Shown here: positions 34,445 through 47,369 of the stretch, in pieces
How positions within the stretch are numbered: the first letter of the stretch is position 1
Layout of the letters: each line of letters opens with the position of its first letter
The notes under the pieces: generated by a model
The model's input: only the letters and a program-made list of their open reading frames with translations
What the model was told of the DNA's origin: nothing
Database searches by the model: none
Program-made: the position numbers and the translations under genes
Source of the DNA: Adineta vaga
Lineage: Eukaryota > Rotifera
DNA length: 64,000 nt
Assembly (NCBI GenBank): GCA_021613535.1
Contig: CP075496.1
Span: forward strand, 9,920,001-9,984,000
Direction: 5' to 3'

Positions 34445-35828
34445 GACGGTTAATAAAATATATATGAGAGTTATTATTGATTCAAATAGATATGACTTTA
34501 AAGTATTGAAAACATAGAGCACGTTCTAGTCTTTCTTGTGCATGACATTTCTAGAGAACTAATATACAGCGTCAATGCTCGCTTATCAAACGCAAATAAT
34601 AGACTTTTTTTCATTCAACTTGAGCATAAAAGGTAGCATCTGGATCGTTCACTTATAGCGACTCAATTTCTATGCTTAGTAAAAATTATTATGCGTGAGC
34701 AAAAGAGAAATAAAGAATTTTATTTAAAACATGCTATCATTAATATTTTCTCAAGTATGATACTTAGTCATACGTAAGATGTTTTTCAGTAATAGAACTG
34801 TAAAAAAAAAACTCTTAGAACATTTCAATACATTGTTCTGTAAGTATGCTATAATAAGATGCACAATGAGCTTGATTGTTGATCAAATTTCTAGGTATTT
34901 AATTTCTTGAAGATATGAGTTTATCATATCAACGATGAACAACAAGTCGACTGTTTTAGTTTTCTACAAAATAATTCAGTAAAACTAAAATCATGGACTT
35001 TTAGTTCGTTAGGGTTTCCCGTCAAACAAATTATTGAATTGCAAAAGATGAGCAATTAGATCATCACAGACATAAAATATCAAATTGAAATATATGTATA
35101 TATTTATATTTAAAAAACCGTTCTCTATATAATTAAACATGATTATACAAGAGAAAAGTTGAAATAACAAAAGAAAACCTCAGAAGATTCTTAATTTGTC
35201 AATATCTTTTTAGAAAATAGCAAGATATTGTCAAACTATTAATAGATGATAACAACAAAAGAAAAGAAAACAAACAAAAGAACATTGAATAATATAGATC
35301 ATCAAATCCACTCGGCAATGACTCTTCTTCATTTGTTTCAAAGTCTTGATGATTTTTTCATACAATACACAATGACAACAAACGAAAAGCAAATATAATA
35401 GCACCACACAAACATACACACGGTTTTATTTTCGATTGTTGTTTTGGCTTTTGATCGATGATATACGTATAAATGCAAGATCACACAACTTTATAAATAG
35501 AACTGAAGGAAGAAGATAGCATTGCACAAATTGAGCAATAGAGAAAGAAAGAAAAAATGAATGATCATCATTATTTGTTTTTTTTGTGTGTTTTGATTAT
35601 CAGTAATAGACAGATAAATAAACACTGACCTTCACTGTATGCATATAGAAGCAAAGAATGAGAAGCAGATATATATACATTTGATGAAAATGAATATAGT
35701 AAGAAAAACGAAAGAAAGTGAAAGTAAAACGTGGAGCATTTCCTTGATTTTGTTTTCTTCTTGTGAAACAATTGTTGTAGTCTACTGTTCGATAATCAGG
35801 ATAAGAGAAACAATATAACATCAGTAGG
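34445..35828. other. Intergenic between EF-hand gene and RBFOX
   Basis: 1.4 kb, AT-rich, upstream of the EF-hand gene and including the likely 3' UTR of RBFOX. Nothing coding is supported. Confidence 0.4.
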
Positions 35829-38800
35829 CTAATAAGGTGCATAACGAACATTATTACGCATACCCTATTTATAGAATATATGAATGATTTATTTATATTT
35901 ATAGATAAATTATCTTACGGTGATAGGGCCGATGGTTCCAGTTGGTGTTGCAGTGATATATGCAGTTTCCGGATATGCATGACTAAAAGAAAAAATAGTT
36001 TTTCCATTAAAATCGAATTCCAATACGTAACTATGCATTCAAAGCTGAAAAAGCTAATAGAAGACAATATATTGACGAAACATGCACATATATATATGTA
36101 TATGTATATTTATACAATAACTTTCATTTTATAATCGATTTGAACAAACTCATGCAGCATGCTCAACTAGGATAGAAAAAAAAAGAATAATTTGTCTGTC
36201 TATTTATATGTCGAGTCTGATCAGTGTATGAAAGGAGCATACCAACTGAGCAGGAGTAGTAGAAGAAAACATGGTTCGATATACTGGTAATGACGATCCA
36301 ACTGTTGCTGCTGAGGGATTTAATAGACTAGGAACGAAGGATAAGAACATAGGAGAACAAAAAACCCATTATGGGCACACAAAACACACATCAAAACAAT
36401 AATAGTTGTGGGTTTCTTTATTACATACCTTAACTGAGCAGTAGCTGAGGTCATATTTGTAGTTGGTGGACCGTTGATTATATATCCTGTTGGTGCACCA
36501 ACACCATTACTCATTGGTAATAGACTAAAACAGAAACATGAGAACATATTTAATTGGATTTTAAAATTAAATAATTCATAGACAAACAGCAGACTACTAA
36601 CAAGATCTAGAGTATCTGAGGAGCTGTAAATCATTCGTTCATTATTGTCTTACCCAAATGTATAAGCTCCGTTTGATTGTCCTGCTGTAGTAAGACCATG
36701 TGGTGTAGCGGTTGTTATATATCGAACACCTGCTTGTGATTGAGCAGCAAAGGGGTATGCTGTTAATCCACTCAATGCCGCTAATTGATCAGGATAAATT
36801 CTAGACAAAGATAAAAAAAAGTTATATCTTAGATATTCAATCACCAAATCAATTACATACGTATATCCTCCTGGTAAGGCAAGTCCAGTTGTAAATGCAG
36901 TGGCGGCTCGTGCAGCTTGAATTAAAGCTGGACGCTGTCGTGTATTCATGACTAAACCTAAATAACAAAAAAATATTTCAAATTCACAAAAAAAACAGAA
37001 ACAAATGTCAAACATACCAAATGGATTTGCAACCATCGGTTTTGGTTTTGGCTGTGATCGAGCTGTTGCCATATTGACCTAATTTAATCAAAATATTAGA
37101 CATAACTGTCAATAGTAAATGTCACATAAAATTAAAGAAAAATAGAAAAAAGAAAAAGAGCCAGACATCCATCGACAAAAAGCAAAGAGAAAACAACGAA
37201 ATCTCGCGAGATCGAACGTTCGAGCCATTCAAATACATGTGTAATGTGTAAAAAAAAATGTGCATGATGAACTACGACAAATAGATAAATAAACCAATGA
37301 ATGAAAAATGAGGAAGATATACATCAATTAGATTTTAATTCGAAACTACTTCAATGGAAACTATCGGAAACTAGTCAACGAATTGTGTGCATGGTGAGAA
37401 ATGAAAGATACATGCGAGCGAATAGTTCATTTCGTTCGCATTGACTCTATCAATGAATTGGTTTATTACTTGTTAAATAACGAACAACCATGCAGACATT
37501 ATCATCATGCGCTGAGAATTAATGTTTCAGTTTTTATTTACAAATGGTTTGCTTTTTTTTCAATATATACGATTCTACAATTTAGTTTCGTTCTATAGTT
37601 TCAATATGGGTAAGAATAAAACAGGGATAGAGCAGCGAGAAAAAAAACGTCAAAATTGATAGGCAACAGACAACAACATATAGGACACAAATTGAGCTAA
37701 GTATATAATCTAAATATAATTCTAAGGTTAAACTTGCACTTGTAGTGTAGATAGATAAATGTATACAAAAGTGATTGAATTTCATCATGCCCCCAATTTG
37801 ATAATGATTCATTTATCTGACTAATATCAATATATAAAAGAAAAAACATATGAAATTTTAAAAAAACAATGGATCAATATATTGAAAGAGACGAACAAGC
37901 AGCCACGAACAGGCATGCAACGAAAACAGTTGTTTGAAGTAAGAAATAGAGAGAAAGAAATAGATATTTGGTTGCCTTTTGGTTTTTTTTATATCGTTAT
38001 CTCTACCTCCTATCGCTGACGCGATTTCTGCTGTTAACATTGATTCGCAATTAATGTGAAAGAGAACTAGAAGAATAGGTCGTTTTTTAAAAATTTGATT
38101 AACAATCATTTCTAGATTTATCTTGTTTATATACGTACCTCAATTTTACGTCCTTCGACAACAGCTCCATGAAGTTTTTCACGAGCAACATCCGCGTCAT
38201 CACTTGAAGCAAATGTAACAAAACCAAAGCCCTAGAAAACAACAACATTGTTTATAAATAGAACTTATCTTTGAAAATCAATGTAAAATTCTTATGTGCA
38301 GATAAAAGACATGTCTCAGATAGGAATAAGTTACGCGAAAATGATTCTTTTACATAGTTGTTTATTAAATCGATAAAAAAAACAGTATATGATACAAGAC
38401 TAACATTTTCTTTCTAAGTATATCATTGAATTTCTTGAATAAGTATGTTAACATTTATATACGTCTATGAAACTTTTATAAAATCTCGAAATAGAGTGTT
38501 AACTATTTGAAAATTTCCGAATCAATTTAGGCTTGATTTTCTAGTGACCTCTGTGACGAGAGAAAAAGAAAATGTTTGATGCGTATTAAGTTCTAATCAA
38601 TCAATCAATCAATTCCGATAAAAGCTAGTGCTTTTAGCAACTCTTTTTCCTTCTGATGTCAGAGAAAGAACTTGAGAAACGAAGACACATTTCAACAAGT
38701 AATGTAAAGTATTATTCCCAATGAAGACAAAAACGTTTTCTCATATAAATCATACTTTTGATCCACGTTCGTTGAAAATAATTTCTGTATCAATAATTTC

Positions 38801-41791
38801 GCCAAATTGCTATAAATAAAAAGAAATAGGTTATGTTAATTATTCTTATTGTATCATTGGTCGACGAGTACGAACTTCGAACATTGCTTTGAGATCTTCA
38901 TCTCGAAATCGAAATGGAATATTAGATACATGTAAACGTTTTTGTGTCGTTCCAGATGTGGTACTACCAGTTGTTGATGATGTTCCATTAGGAGTTATCG
39001 TACTGGTTGATTGTGGTGAATGAGATAAAGAAGAATTCGATTGAGCCTTCAAAAAAACAACAACCATTTTTCGTTTAGACAATAAATATATATATATATA
39101 TATAAACAAAGTTTTTCTTTCACATACATTATCATTATTTATCAATTCATTGGTAGAGATTGATTGAGTATTACTATTCGTGGCTTCTATAATTGATGAA
39201 GATGAGGGTATATTAATTATTTCTGGTAAATGTGAAGTTGAATCGACAAGAAGATTTGTTGTTGTATTCGATAGTTTATTCGTTGTTCCTGCTGTCGCTG
39301 TCATATTTGCATATGCATATGGATGATGTTGACTAGATGATGAATCTGTGGTAGATGAAGATGTGACATAGGATCCTGGATGAACTAGATGAGAATGATT
39401 CACATTGGCTGCCGCTACTATCGTTGGTGATGTTGTCGTTGTACCATTAGTATTTGTTGTGGGATTTGAAGATGATGATGCAGCAGCTGCTGCTAATAAG
39501 GTAGGTACTAAAGGCTAAAATTCGAAAGAAATGTAATTACAAGTATGAATAAACTTTAAATAAGAAAATTTTTTGGGATCAATTTGTTTTCGTATTTTCG
39601 TAGAAATGTTTTCGTTCGGAAAAGAAAACTTACATTCAAAGCCATATAATTATCCGATGGTAAAAATGAATAAAGCATCTTTGTATTATTGTATATAGCA
39701 CCAAGAAAAATTCTTGTATAAAGATCAACAGAAGAATATTCTTATATTTCTCATTGCTACTAGAGAAGTATGAAAAGAGGAGAAGAAGAAGAGAGAGAGA
39801 AAGATAGATAGATAGAAAAACGATCTATATTAGGAAAATAGAATGAGAAATAGAGATAGATAGAGGAAAAAATAGAATAGTGCCATCAATACTCGCACAG
39901 AACATTAGAGAAAGAAAAATTCGGTCAATGTTTCTCGTTCATTAATGGAGCAAGAGAACGAATATAAACAACTGCTAAGAGAAAAATAAGAGAAAGAATT
40001 GTGCTATTCTTCGATCTAATCTATCTATCTTAAAGCCAAATATATGAGAGATGAGCAATGTATAATTAAACGTCTGGAAGAGAGAAAAGAGAAGGATATG
40101 TAGAAATATTGATGATGATAGTAGTAGCTGTATTCTTTTTCCTTTCTGCTTCTCTATCTCTGTCTTACTATCGTTCCATCCATCATCAATTCTGACACAT
40201 ATTAGCTGAATACCCGGCATTGCCACTGCATTTCTTTTCTCTCTTTCTTTTTTCTCTACTAATATATAGATATCGCGCCTTTTCTTTCTTCGTTAACCAA
40301 CCAAATACCACGTATGCTCGTTATCATCTGCCACTCGTTTATATATACATGCCAACAAATTTTCGAGAAACAAATCTGTATTTTGTGTATTATATATTTG
40401 CAATATCCCAAACATTCTTTTCTTTTCTCTCACGTTTTTTTTCTCAAAATTTGATCATTATTTCTTTTTATAAACATAAGTCATGATTAGTTTTTCGTAC
40501 AAGATCAAAGGAGGTCTCTTTTCTTCTTCGTTGTCTTTCTCTATTTGATTTGTTTTATTAACGAGTTTGATCTTGAGAAAGAAAGATAATAATACTGTCT
40601 GTGGTTGTAGGATAACTTCCGTTTTGTTACTTTTTTCCTGGTCGGTCCAAACACAAATAAAACAAACAGACAATTGCGACGAGTCAGTGATGGACTAATT
40701 GCGATTTCTTTTCACTAGAGAACATTGATATACTTAAACAGATGCTTTCTTTATACTCAGTTGCTCTCTTCGATCAATCAATCAATCAACTTTACAAGCA
40801 CGCCTGTTGTGCGTTGACCGAACTCTTTTTTTTTTCGTATATCTGTTTCTACATGTATATACATATATATATATATATTCATCGTCTTTCTACTCTTCCT
40901 TATCTGTATTTCTCCACCAAACACATACTCATCCAATTAGAATGTTGAAAGAAAAAAAGAATGAGGGCATAGAAGTTAGCTAGATGATGGTGAATGAATT
41001 GGCTAAAAATAAGAATGACTTCAATAATGGTGTCAGTGTGTGAACATTTGGCCGGAAGTCATATTTCTAACTAAATGTATATATAATATTCCTACCGAAT
41101 TGGTTGATGGATCATCGAATTGTTGTTGAAGATGATGAAAAGCAAGAAGACTATTTTTTGTTAGTAACGTCGGTGTTGAACTAGTATTTGTTGTAGAATT
41201 ATTATCATTATTGATTCGATTGCTTACAGTTGATGATGGAGTCGTTGTTAATATTTTTGAACTCTAAATTATCAAAATAAGAACTGAAAAAATTCCTTTT
41301 CTGCTTCATTTTACAAATGGAATTTAAGCGTATATATATATATACTGATTAGAAAATAAAATACTCTCTCCTTCTTCTTCCAGCAGTTACAAGCGTGCAC
41401 TTACAATTAACAACATACTGGTTGCGTGCATTTAACTAAACACCGCATATATATATATATTTGTATATGTCGAAAATATGATTATATTAACGTGAAATTT
41501 TTTTGTTCACAACGTTCTAATAAAGAATGATAGTACGAAGTGTTGTTGTATGCATGTAATCGTAAAAGTAGAGAAGATCAATTGAACGCTGAAAATAAGA
41601 AGAATCACATATATAGAATTATTAGTATGATTATAGTTATTGATTGATTAATACGTATATACCTTTCGATTTTTTTGCTTTTCTTTTCTTTTCTGTATAA
41701 TATCGAAATATCTATACAGTTCGACTGATTGATCACTAGTAGTGTTAGTAGTAGCTCTTCTTCTTATTCTTCTTCTTTTGTTTAATAACAT
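35829..41791 (-). CDS. RBFOX: RBFOX-family RNA-binding splicing regulator
   Basis: Minus-strand exons, 5' to 3': possible first exons 41663-41791 (weak) with 41096-41263, or alternative 39634-39678 ([15 protein letters not shown]); then 39128-39514, 38876-39046, 38756-38809 (54 nt), 38139-38231 (93 nt), 37018-37078, 36861-36957, 36654-36800, 36429-36524, 36243-36327 (85 nt), 35919-35982, 35829-35864. The RRM reads [61 protein letters not shown] and VVEGRKIE, nearly identical to animal Fox-1, which binds UGCAUG. The upstream region is Ser/Thr/Asn rich. The end NVRYAPY matches the RBFOX C-terminus. It controls alternative splicing in nerve and muscle. Exon 38876-39046 ends with a GTTCGT donor. 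Confidence 0.9.
36083..36162 (-). promoter_or_regulatory. UGCAUG cluster (RBFOX binding sites) downstream of the 85-nt exon
   Basis: On the transcribed strand TGCATG occurs at 36151-36156 and 36083-36088, and a further GCATG core at 36158-36162. These lie about 80-160 nt past the donor of the cassette exon, the position where RBFOX binding normally promotes inclusion. Confidence 0.5.
36243..36327 (-). other. 85-nt RBFOX cassette exon that shifts the C-terminal frame
   Basis: It has an acceptor (CCTAG) and donor (GTATGC) and is open in the frame set by the previous exon ([11 protein letters not shown]). Its length is 1 mod 3. Skipping it joins 36429 to 35982 in the frame that ends in RYAPY; including it moves the last two exons to another frame with an early stop. 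Its first bases, TCTATTA, equal those of the exon at 36429-36524. Confidence 0.55.
37489..37919 (-). promoter_or_regulatory. UGCAUG motifs in the intron after the 93-nt RRM exon
   Basis: TGCATG on the transcribed strand at 37914-37919 (about 220 nt past the donor at 38138) and 37489-37494. RBFOX proteins are known to regulate their own RRM exon, so these are candidate autoregulatory sites. Confidence 0.45.
39085..39104. repeat. (TA)n microsatellite in an RBFOX intron
   Basis: About nine TA units between exons 39128-39514 and 38876-39046. Similar short (TA)n runs occur at about 40865-40880, 41331-41345 and 41447-41461 in the 5' introns of the gene. Confidence 0.8.
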
Positions 41792-43295
41792 CGATGAAAC
41801 ATTCTCATTTTTTCTCTCTTATTTCATGTGTCTCAATTGGATTCATATGATGAGCGTGTTCGAAGAACGGACGTCGACGACAATGAGTTAGACGACGATG
41901 ACGATAAAACAATCAAAGATATAAAATGTGATTTTTTCTGTCTGTCTCTCTTTCTTTTCTTTTTTTGTTCTCTCTTATTTTTCTATCTGTTATTTTGTCG
42001 AGTTTGTGAATAGTGAAGAAGCATCATCCACTATATCCCGTAACAGAGACTCTTTTTTTCTTTCTCTAGCTCTTCTCGTTTTTTTTTATATATATCGTTC
42101 TCTTTCTATTGTTAACAAAGCCAATTGTATTAATAGTATGCGTGTTTAATGTTTATGATCGGATTTTTTTCTTCTTCTCTTTTTATATCTAAATCAACGA
42201 ATAATAGTTACATTCATACGTTCATACATATGAATGTTAGATTATGCTTATTTATGTGAGACATATACTTTCAGAAATGCATGCAATGAATAACGAATGG
42301 TTATATACAAAATATTTTGTTTATAAGTTTACTAACAGAAAAACATCAGTAACTGAAGTTGTTCTTTTCCTGATTATAAACTTCACGTTTTCTTAAAAGA
42401 AAGAAAGAAAGAAAAACGCAAGTGACACTCGTGACATAAACAAGGATTATTATCAAATCAAGCAATTGACACGTTCATAATAAATAAACCTTGCTGCATC
42501 AATATATGTATGTCTCTATGGATGATTAGCAAAATAAAAATAATTTCTTTTCCATCCTGTTCACTTTGATGCGACTAACAATCATTATGTAATAAAAAAT
42601 GTTAACAGGAAAATGTAAACTACATTACAATCCAAATATTTACAATGTATATACACAATAATAAATCTTCTTATCGTGTTAAATAAACTGACTCTTTGAA
42701 ATAGAATTAATTCAATCAGTATAAATATCATTGGTCTGCAAACTATTAGAAATTTAGATTAATAGAATAATGACTATAAATTCAAATTTATATTATGTCA
42801 GAATTATTTATCAGAACAATATTCAAATATATTTGATGTTCACACATTAACTAAAGAAATGCAATTATCATAATGATATGAATAAATTGATCAGTCTAAT
42901 GAGATTGAACTATTAAATCTATCCTCTTGAGATGAGTTTTATATTTGTAAATGATAACAAGTCAAGATGGAAAAGCTTTTCTAATCATTAGAAAACATTT
43001 TAACAGATTGGACATAGTTCGAAACACGAAGATATAGAGAATGAGTTTCAGTAATACGATGTCACTTCATATCTGTATAAAAGTGTGTATTTATAAGAGA
43101 AAAACTAGTAAGATATAACAAGCAAGAAAGATAACGACAGAAAAAAAGTGATTAAGAGCGAACTCAGTTGATAAGAGTTCGGACTTGTCAAACTAAAGTT
43201 CCTAACGCTATCCATATTACGCATGTCTTTAGTAGCAATATAAATATAGACCTATTTTTTTCTTTTTTGTAAACCATTTTCTGCAAAGACAAAAA
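41792..43295. other. Divergent intergenic region of RBFOX and hydroxylase
   Basis: 1.5 kb with pyrimidine-rich tracts (about 41935-42000 and 42050-42105) and otherwise AT-rich sequence. The RBFOX distal promoter and the hydroxylase promoter should lie here. No gene is supported. Confidence 0.4.
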
Positions 43296-44357
43296 ATGAC
43301 GACAACGATTACAAAAACTGAAACGGCTGAATTTCTCAATGAAATTGAAGCTATCTATGAACAACCGGCTACACATAAACTTCGTGCATCATCAACATGG
43401 GTCACCAAACCTTATAAAGAACGTAGTGTTCTTGAACGTCTTGCTACAATTGATTTAGCAAATAAGAAAAATTATGAAGTTCAACCGAAAAATCCCAATG
43501 TCCCACCAGTACATAATATTTGGATTGAACGTCTTTGGTTATGTTATACTGTTCCTCCTGCACTTATCATTCAAAGACTTTGGTATTTTTTTGTACCGGA
43601 AACTAGTTATTATCATACATGGCATCCTTTATTTGCATTCTTTTTCTATTACAGTGCATTCTTTATTTTTGTCATACAATTAGCCGGTCGTTGTCATTAT
43701 TACATGAAATTTTATGGAACATTTGATGAAGATAATCGACCGCGTGATTATGTTCCTGATAAGTTAGTGACGCGTCTTGTCATGAGTGTCAATATTTATA
43801 TGATTGCACGTACTGCTGGTGGCTTATATCTTGGTGGTTATGATCGAAATATACCACCATCACTTGGTCAGAGTATTTCATGGTTTTTCATTGTTAAAAT
43901 TGGTCTATGGTTGATTGCATTGGATTTCTTCTTCTATTCATATCATCGTATTGTTCATACAGTTCCATTTCTTTGGAAAATTCATAGTTTACATCATTGT
44001 ACAAAACATCCGACTGCTTTACAATCAATTCTTGCCGGTGATATACAAGAATTAATTGAAATTTTTCTTATACCCTTTGCTGCTTCATTAGTTATACCTT
44101 TAAGTGCACCTGAATTTTGGATTGCTCAATGTATACTGATCTATATGGAAGCTGGTGGTCATTCAGGTATACGTGCTTATTGGCCACATGTTGTTTTATA
44201 TGAAGTATTACGACCATTTGGAATGGAAATATGTATTGAAGATCATGATTTACATCATCGTTATGGTAAAAGTGGAATGAACTATGGTAAACAAACAAGA
44301 ATTTTCGATCGAATCTTCGGTACACTTTGTGACCGAGTTGAATGTGTACAAAAATAA
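43296..44357 (+). CDS. Fatty acid hydroxylase/sterol desaturase superfamily membrane di-iron enzyme
   Basis: Single exon, 353 residues. It has the three histidine clusters that bind two irons: HRIVH (217-221), HSLHH (230-234) and HDLHH (317-321). Hydrophobic segments surround them (~83-100, 111-130, 196-215, 251-285). The family hydroxylates or desaturates sterols and fatty chains in the ER with O2 and an electron donor. The N-terminal ~75 residues are polar and cytosolic-looking. It resembles the broad fungal/bacterial C4-methylsterol-oxidase-like group more than a specific animal enzyme, and the absence of introns would fit acquisition. The substrate is unknown. Confidence 0.85.
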   Translation: MTTTITKTETAEFLNEIEAIYEQPATHKLRASSTWVTKPYKERSVLERLATIDLANKKNYEVQPKNPNVPPVHNIWIERLWLCYTVPPALIIQRLWYFFVPETSYYHTWHPLFAFFFYYSAFFIFVIQLAGRCHYYMKFYGTFDEDNRPRDYVPDKLVTRLVMSVNIYMIARTAGGLYLGGYDRNIPPSLGQSISWFFIVKIGLWLIALDFFFYSYHRIVHTVPFLWKIHSLHHCTKHPTALQSILAGDIQELIEIFLIPFAASLVIPLSAPEFWIAQCILIYMEAGGHSGIRAYWPHVVLYEVLRPFGMEICIEDHDLHHRYGKSGMNYGKQTRIFDRIFGTLCDRVECVQK

Positions 44358-45656
44358 ATTTGTTGTTGATATTCCGAAAAAATAAAATGAATTGAATATT
44401 TCAAGGCTATTACTTCATAATAATAAACATATAGTGTAGATATTTGCAATGTCTCTCCTCTCTTCCTAAAAGAGAGCATACAATTTTCTATAGTTAATGG
44501 AACAAGAGACCTGCTGAGATGGAATTGAGTATTGCAGACATACATTTACAATATGAAACTTACTAGGCCTTGAATAATATTTTTCAAAAAAGTACACTTA
44601 TAAGACTTGTCGTTGGCCATCATAGTCCTTGAAAAGTATGTTATTAGGACAGATTCTAAGAATGTTTAATACTTTTCAAATAACTATGAGTGATCAACTA
44701 GTGAGAATTGCAAATGTTCGATCGAAGTATTTTTATGATTGAAATGTAACTCGAAGGTATTTTCATACATAAAAGTAATAGTTTCACAAAGACGTGTTTA
44801 TTGATAAAAATAGTTCTCTTATTGACATAAACGTTTATTAATTTCTCATAAAAACGACAATTCTTATAGCATTTTTTCTCCTCAAGGAAATTTCAATGTC
44901 TTATGAAAGAAAAAAGCCTGTCTTTTTTCGATTAATATCAAAATTCAAAATGCAAATCAACCAAGTTGTCTCATTCATAACTGAAATAATTCAAAAAAAG
45001 AAACGAATGTGTAAGGTTTTATCAAAACATGATTGTCAAGGACAAACTCTCGATCAATCAAATCTTGTTCCGCACATCAAAAACGAAAAGTTAATAGGTA
45101 AAAAGAAAAAGACATAGACACAGAAATCTATCAACATTTGTACATTTTTTTTTACATTCATTCATTTCACCATATCTCAGATCATAAAAAAGTCATCGAG
45201 ATAAAATTACTCTTAATAGAAAAACGAAAAATCCGAATTTTTCTTGTTCTATCTTCAAAAGAACCATAACATCAACAACACCTCAAGGATAATGTTTCAT
45301 CAAAAATACATTTTATTTTCATAGTCAATGTGATGCATTATTTAACTTTTATATTATTCATCAATACTTTTTCTTTTTCCTCTTTTTTTTTATAACTAAC
45401 ATATATACAGATCGAATTGCAAATAAGCACAAAGCAAAATAACCGCATAAGTGCTCTTTATTCCGCATGATTGTTGAAGGTTGTAGACATGTTTCGTCTT
45501 CATCTTCATCGGCTTTTTCTCTCTCTCTCGCTCGCTCGCTCTCTTTTTCGTCAACGACAAATGATGTGTATAAAAAAAACGCAAAGGAAGCGAAAATATT
45601 TTTTTGCATTTGTGACTATTAACATTAGTTGCTGAGTGTGTATATATTTGTGAAAA
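44358..45656. other. Intergenic, no gene recognised
   Basis: 1.3 kb. A Lys-rich 73-codon frame at 44896-45117 is open but featureless, so I do not call it. A TCTC/GCTC-type pyrimidine repeat lies at 45519-45545. Confidence 0.4.
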
Positions 45657-46976
45657 ATGGCTGCCGACAATAATGTTACGTCTTTATATTGTGCCATTAA
45701 GGGATGTGGTCGTACAGCAAATGTTTTATGTTATTGTTGTAGAGAAAATCTGTGTCGAAATCATTATAATGAACATGATTATTTAAATTCGAAATTAACT
45801 ATTTTAGCTGATGAAATTGATTCATTTGATAGACAATTATTAGGAGTTGATTTGAAGAAATATATACAGAATTCTAATGATAGACTTCATCAATGGCGAG
45901 TGGAAAGTTACAAAACAATTGATCAATATTGTGATCAAAAATATCGTGACATTGAACAAAGTTTAATGAAAGTTATCAATCAAAAACGTGAACATATTGA
46001 ACAAGTTCGTAAAAATATGCTTGATATAACACAAAAACGTAAGATGACATTAGAAGTTATTGAATCTTTAACAACAAATCTTCGTTCAATTGAAAATGAA
46101 ATGGTTGATATTGATCAAAAACACCTTTTAATTCAAACAACACCATTACTTCTTGATAAAAATCTAATTCAAATTGAAGAATTAATCGTCGAAGACTTTG
46201 ATGTTTCATCATTAACACCGATCTATAAATCGATTGATTATCCTCGACAAGGTATTTATCCTATAGCAAGTAATAATCAATATTTATTGATTCATCGTGA
46301 ACCCTATTTATGTTTACTTGATCGACATGTGAAAATTATCAAACAAGTTGCATGGAATCATGGACAAATATTTGATATGTGTTGGTCAGCAGCTTTATCG
46401 AAATTTTTTCTTATTACACTTAATCAAATCTATATATTTGATGTGACAGATTTAACTATTGAACAAATTGATACAACACAAAAATTACGTTGGCTCTCAT
46501 GTACATGTTCGGAATCGTCATTATTTTTATCAACAAATGAAAATGGTTCATCGATTTGTGAATTTAATTTATTAAATTCTTTACAAGCAGCTAAACGATG
46601 GGATTCGCCAGATACATGTTCCAATGATGAACGTATTCATGATATGATTTATAACAAAGGATCATTATTTTTATTAATTGAAAATTCTGCAACAGGTAGA
46701 ATTCGTGCTGAATTACGATCATCAACAAGATTTGATCGTCTTTGGGCAGTACAATTAGATATAAATTATCAAGGTAAAGTTTTTAGTTGTTGTTTATTAA
46801 ATTATGATCAATGGTTAATTGTCGATGGTAATACATCACGTTTGTTTCAATTAACAATGGATGGAAAAATTAAATCAACAAATCAATATAATCCAATACC
46901 TTGTTGTGCAAGTCTTTTCGGTACGGATTTATTAGCGATATCAACCTTTCAAGGTATTACTCTTCATCGAGTTTAG
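45657..46976 (+). CDS. B-box-like zinc finger, coiled-coil and propeller-like protein
   Basis: A single exon of 439 residues. Residues 12-40 form a compact zinc-binding region (C12, C17, C25, C28, C33, H36, H40; C27 is extra) like a TRIM B-box without a RING. Residues ~45-175 are a coiled coil (NQKREHIEQVRKNMLDITQKRKM). From ~195 to the end come repeated beta-rich units (YLLIHREPYLCLLD, IYIFDV, LFLSTNENGSSICEFN, WLIVDGNTSRLFQL, LLAISTFQGITL) that look like a propeller. This architecture is common in expanded bdelloid families. No RING means no evident ubiquitin-ligase activity; a scaffold or RNA/protein-binding role is inference. Confidence 0.75.
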   Translation: MAADNNVTSLYCAIKGCGRTANVLCYCCRENLCRNHYNEHDYLNSKLTILADEIDSFDRQLLGVDLKKYIQNSNDRLHQWRVESYKTIDQYCDQKYRDIEQSLMKVINQKREHIEQVRKNMLDITQKRKMTLEVIESLTTNLRSIENEMVDIDQKHLLIQTTPLLLDKNLIQIEELIVEDFDVSSLTPIYKSIDYPRQGIYPIASNNQYLLIHREPYLCLLDRHVKIIKQVAWNHGQIFDMCWSAALSKFFLITLNQIYIFDVTDLTIEQIDTTQKLRWLSCTCSESSLFLSTNENGSSICEFNLLNSLQAAKRWDSPDTCSNDERIHDMIYNKGSLFLLIENSATGRIRAELRSSTRFDRLWAVQLDINYQGKVFSCCLLNYDQWLIVDGNTSRLFQLTMDGKIKSTNQYNPIPCCASLFGTDLLAISTFQGITLHRV

Positions 46977-47369
46977 AAATATCAAACAGAAATCTTTGAC
47001 ATTATACTCAATAGTATTAGAAAATCCAATATTATTTCTATTCTTGTTATCTTGTATATTCTTTAAATAATAAAAAATTAACATAAAATATCACTATATA
47101 ATTATCGACTTCTGTTGTCATTTGATTCTTTAAAGAATGTGAAGGTATAGTTTATAAAAAAAACTTAGTCAAAGTCAGGATGATTACTTATGGATTGTCG
47201 TATTTATGTCAAAAATGTCGAACGGTAAAGTTTTTGCATGAATAAGTGTCATGTTGGTTTTTATCTTTTGATCATTTGGATTTTCTTTTATTGAAAACAA
47301 CACGTAGGTGTACATCGAATTTACGTAGGAGATTTATTTAATTAAAAATGAAAACATTGATAATATTTT
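46977..47369. other. Convergent 3' intergenic region
   Basis: About 390 bp between the 3' ends of the B-box-like gene and the small secreted gene, with an AATAAT/AATAAA-like signal near 47065-47075. No other feature. Confidence 0.45.

Noticed and set aside
44896-45117. 73-codon open frame starting MSYERKKPVFF
   Set aside because: Lys-rich, no domain, no splice partners and no similarity to anything I know; probably chance in AT-rich DNA.
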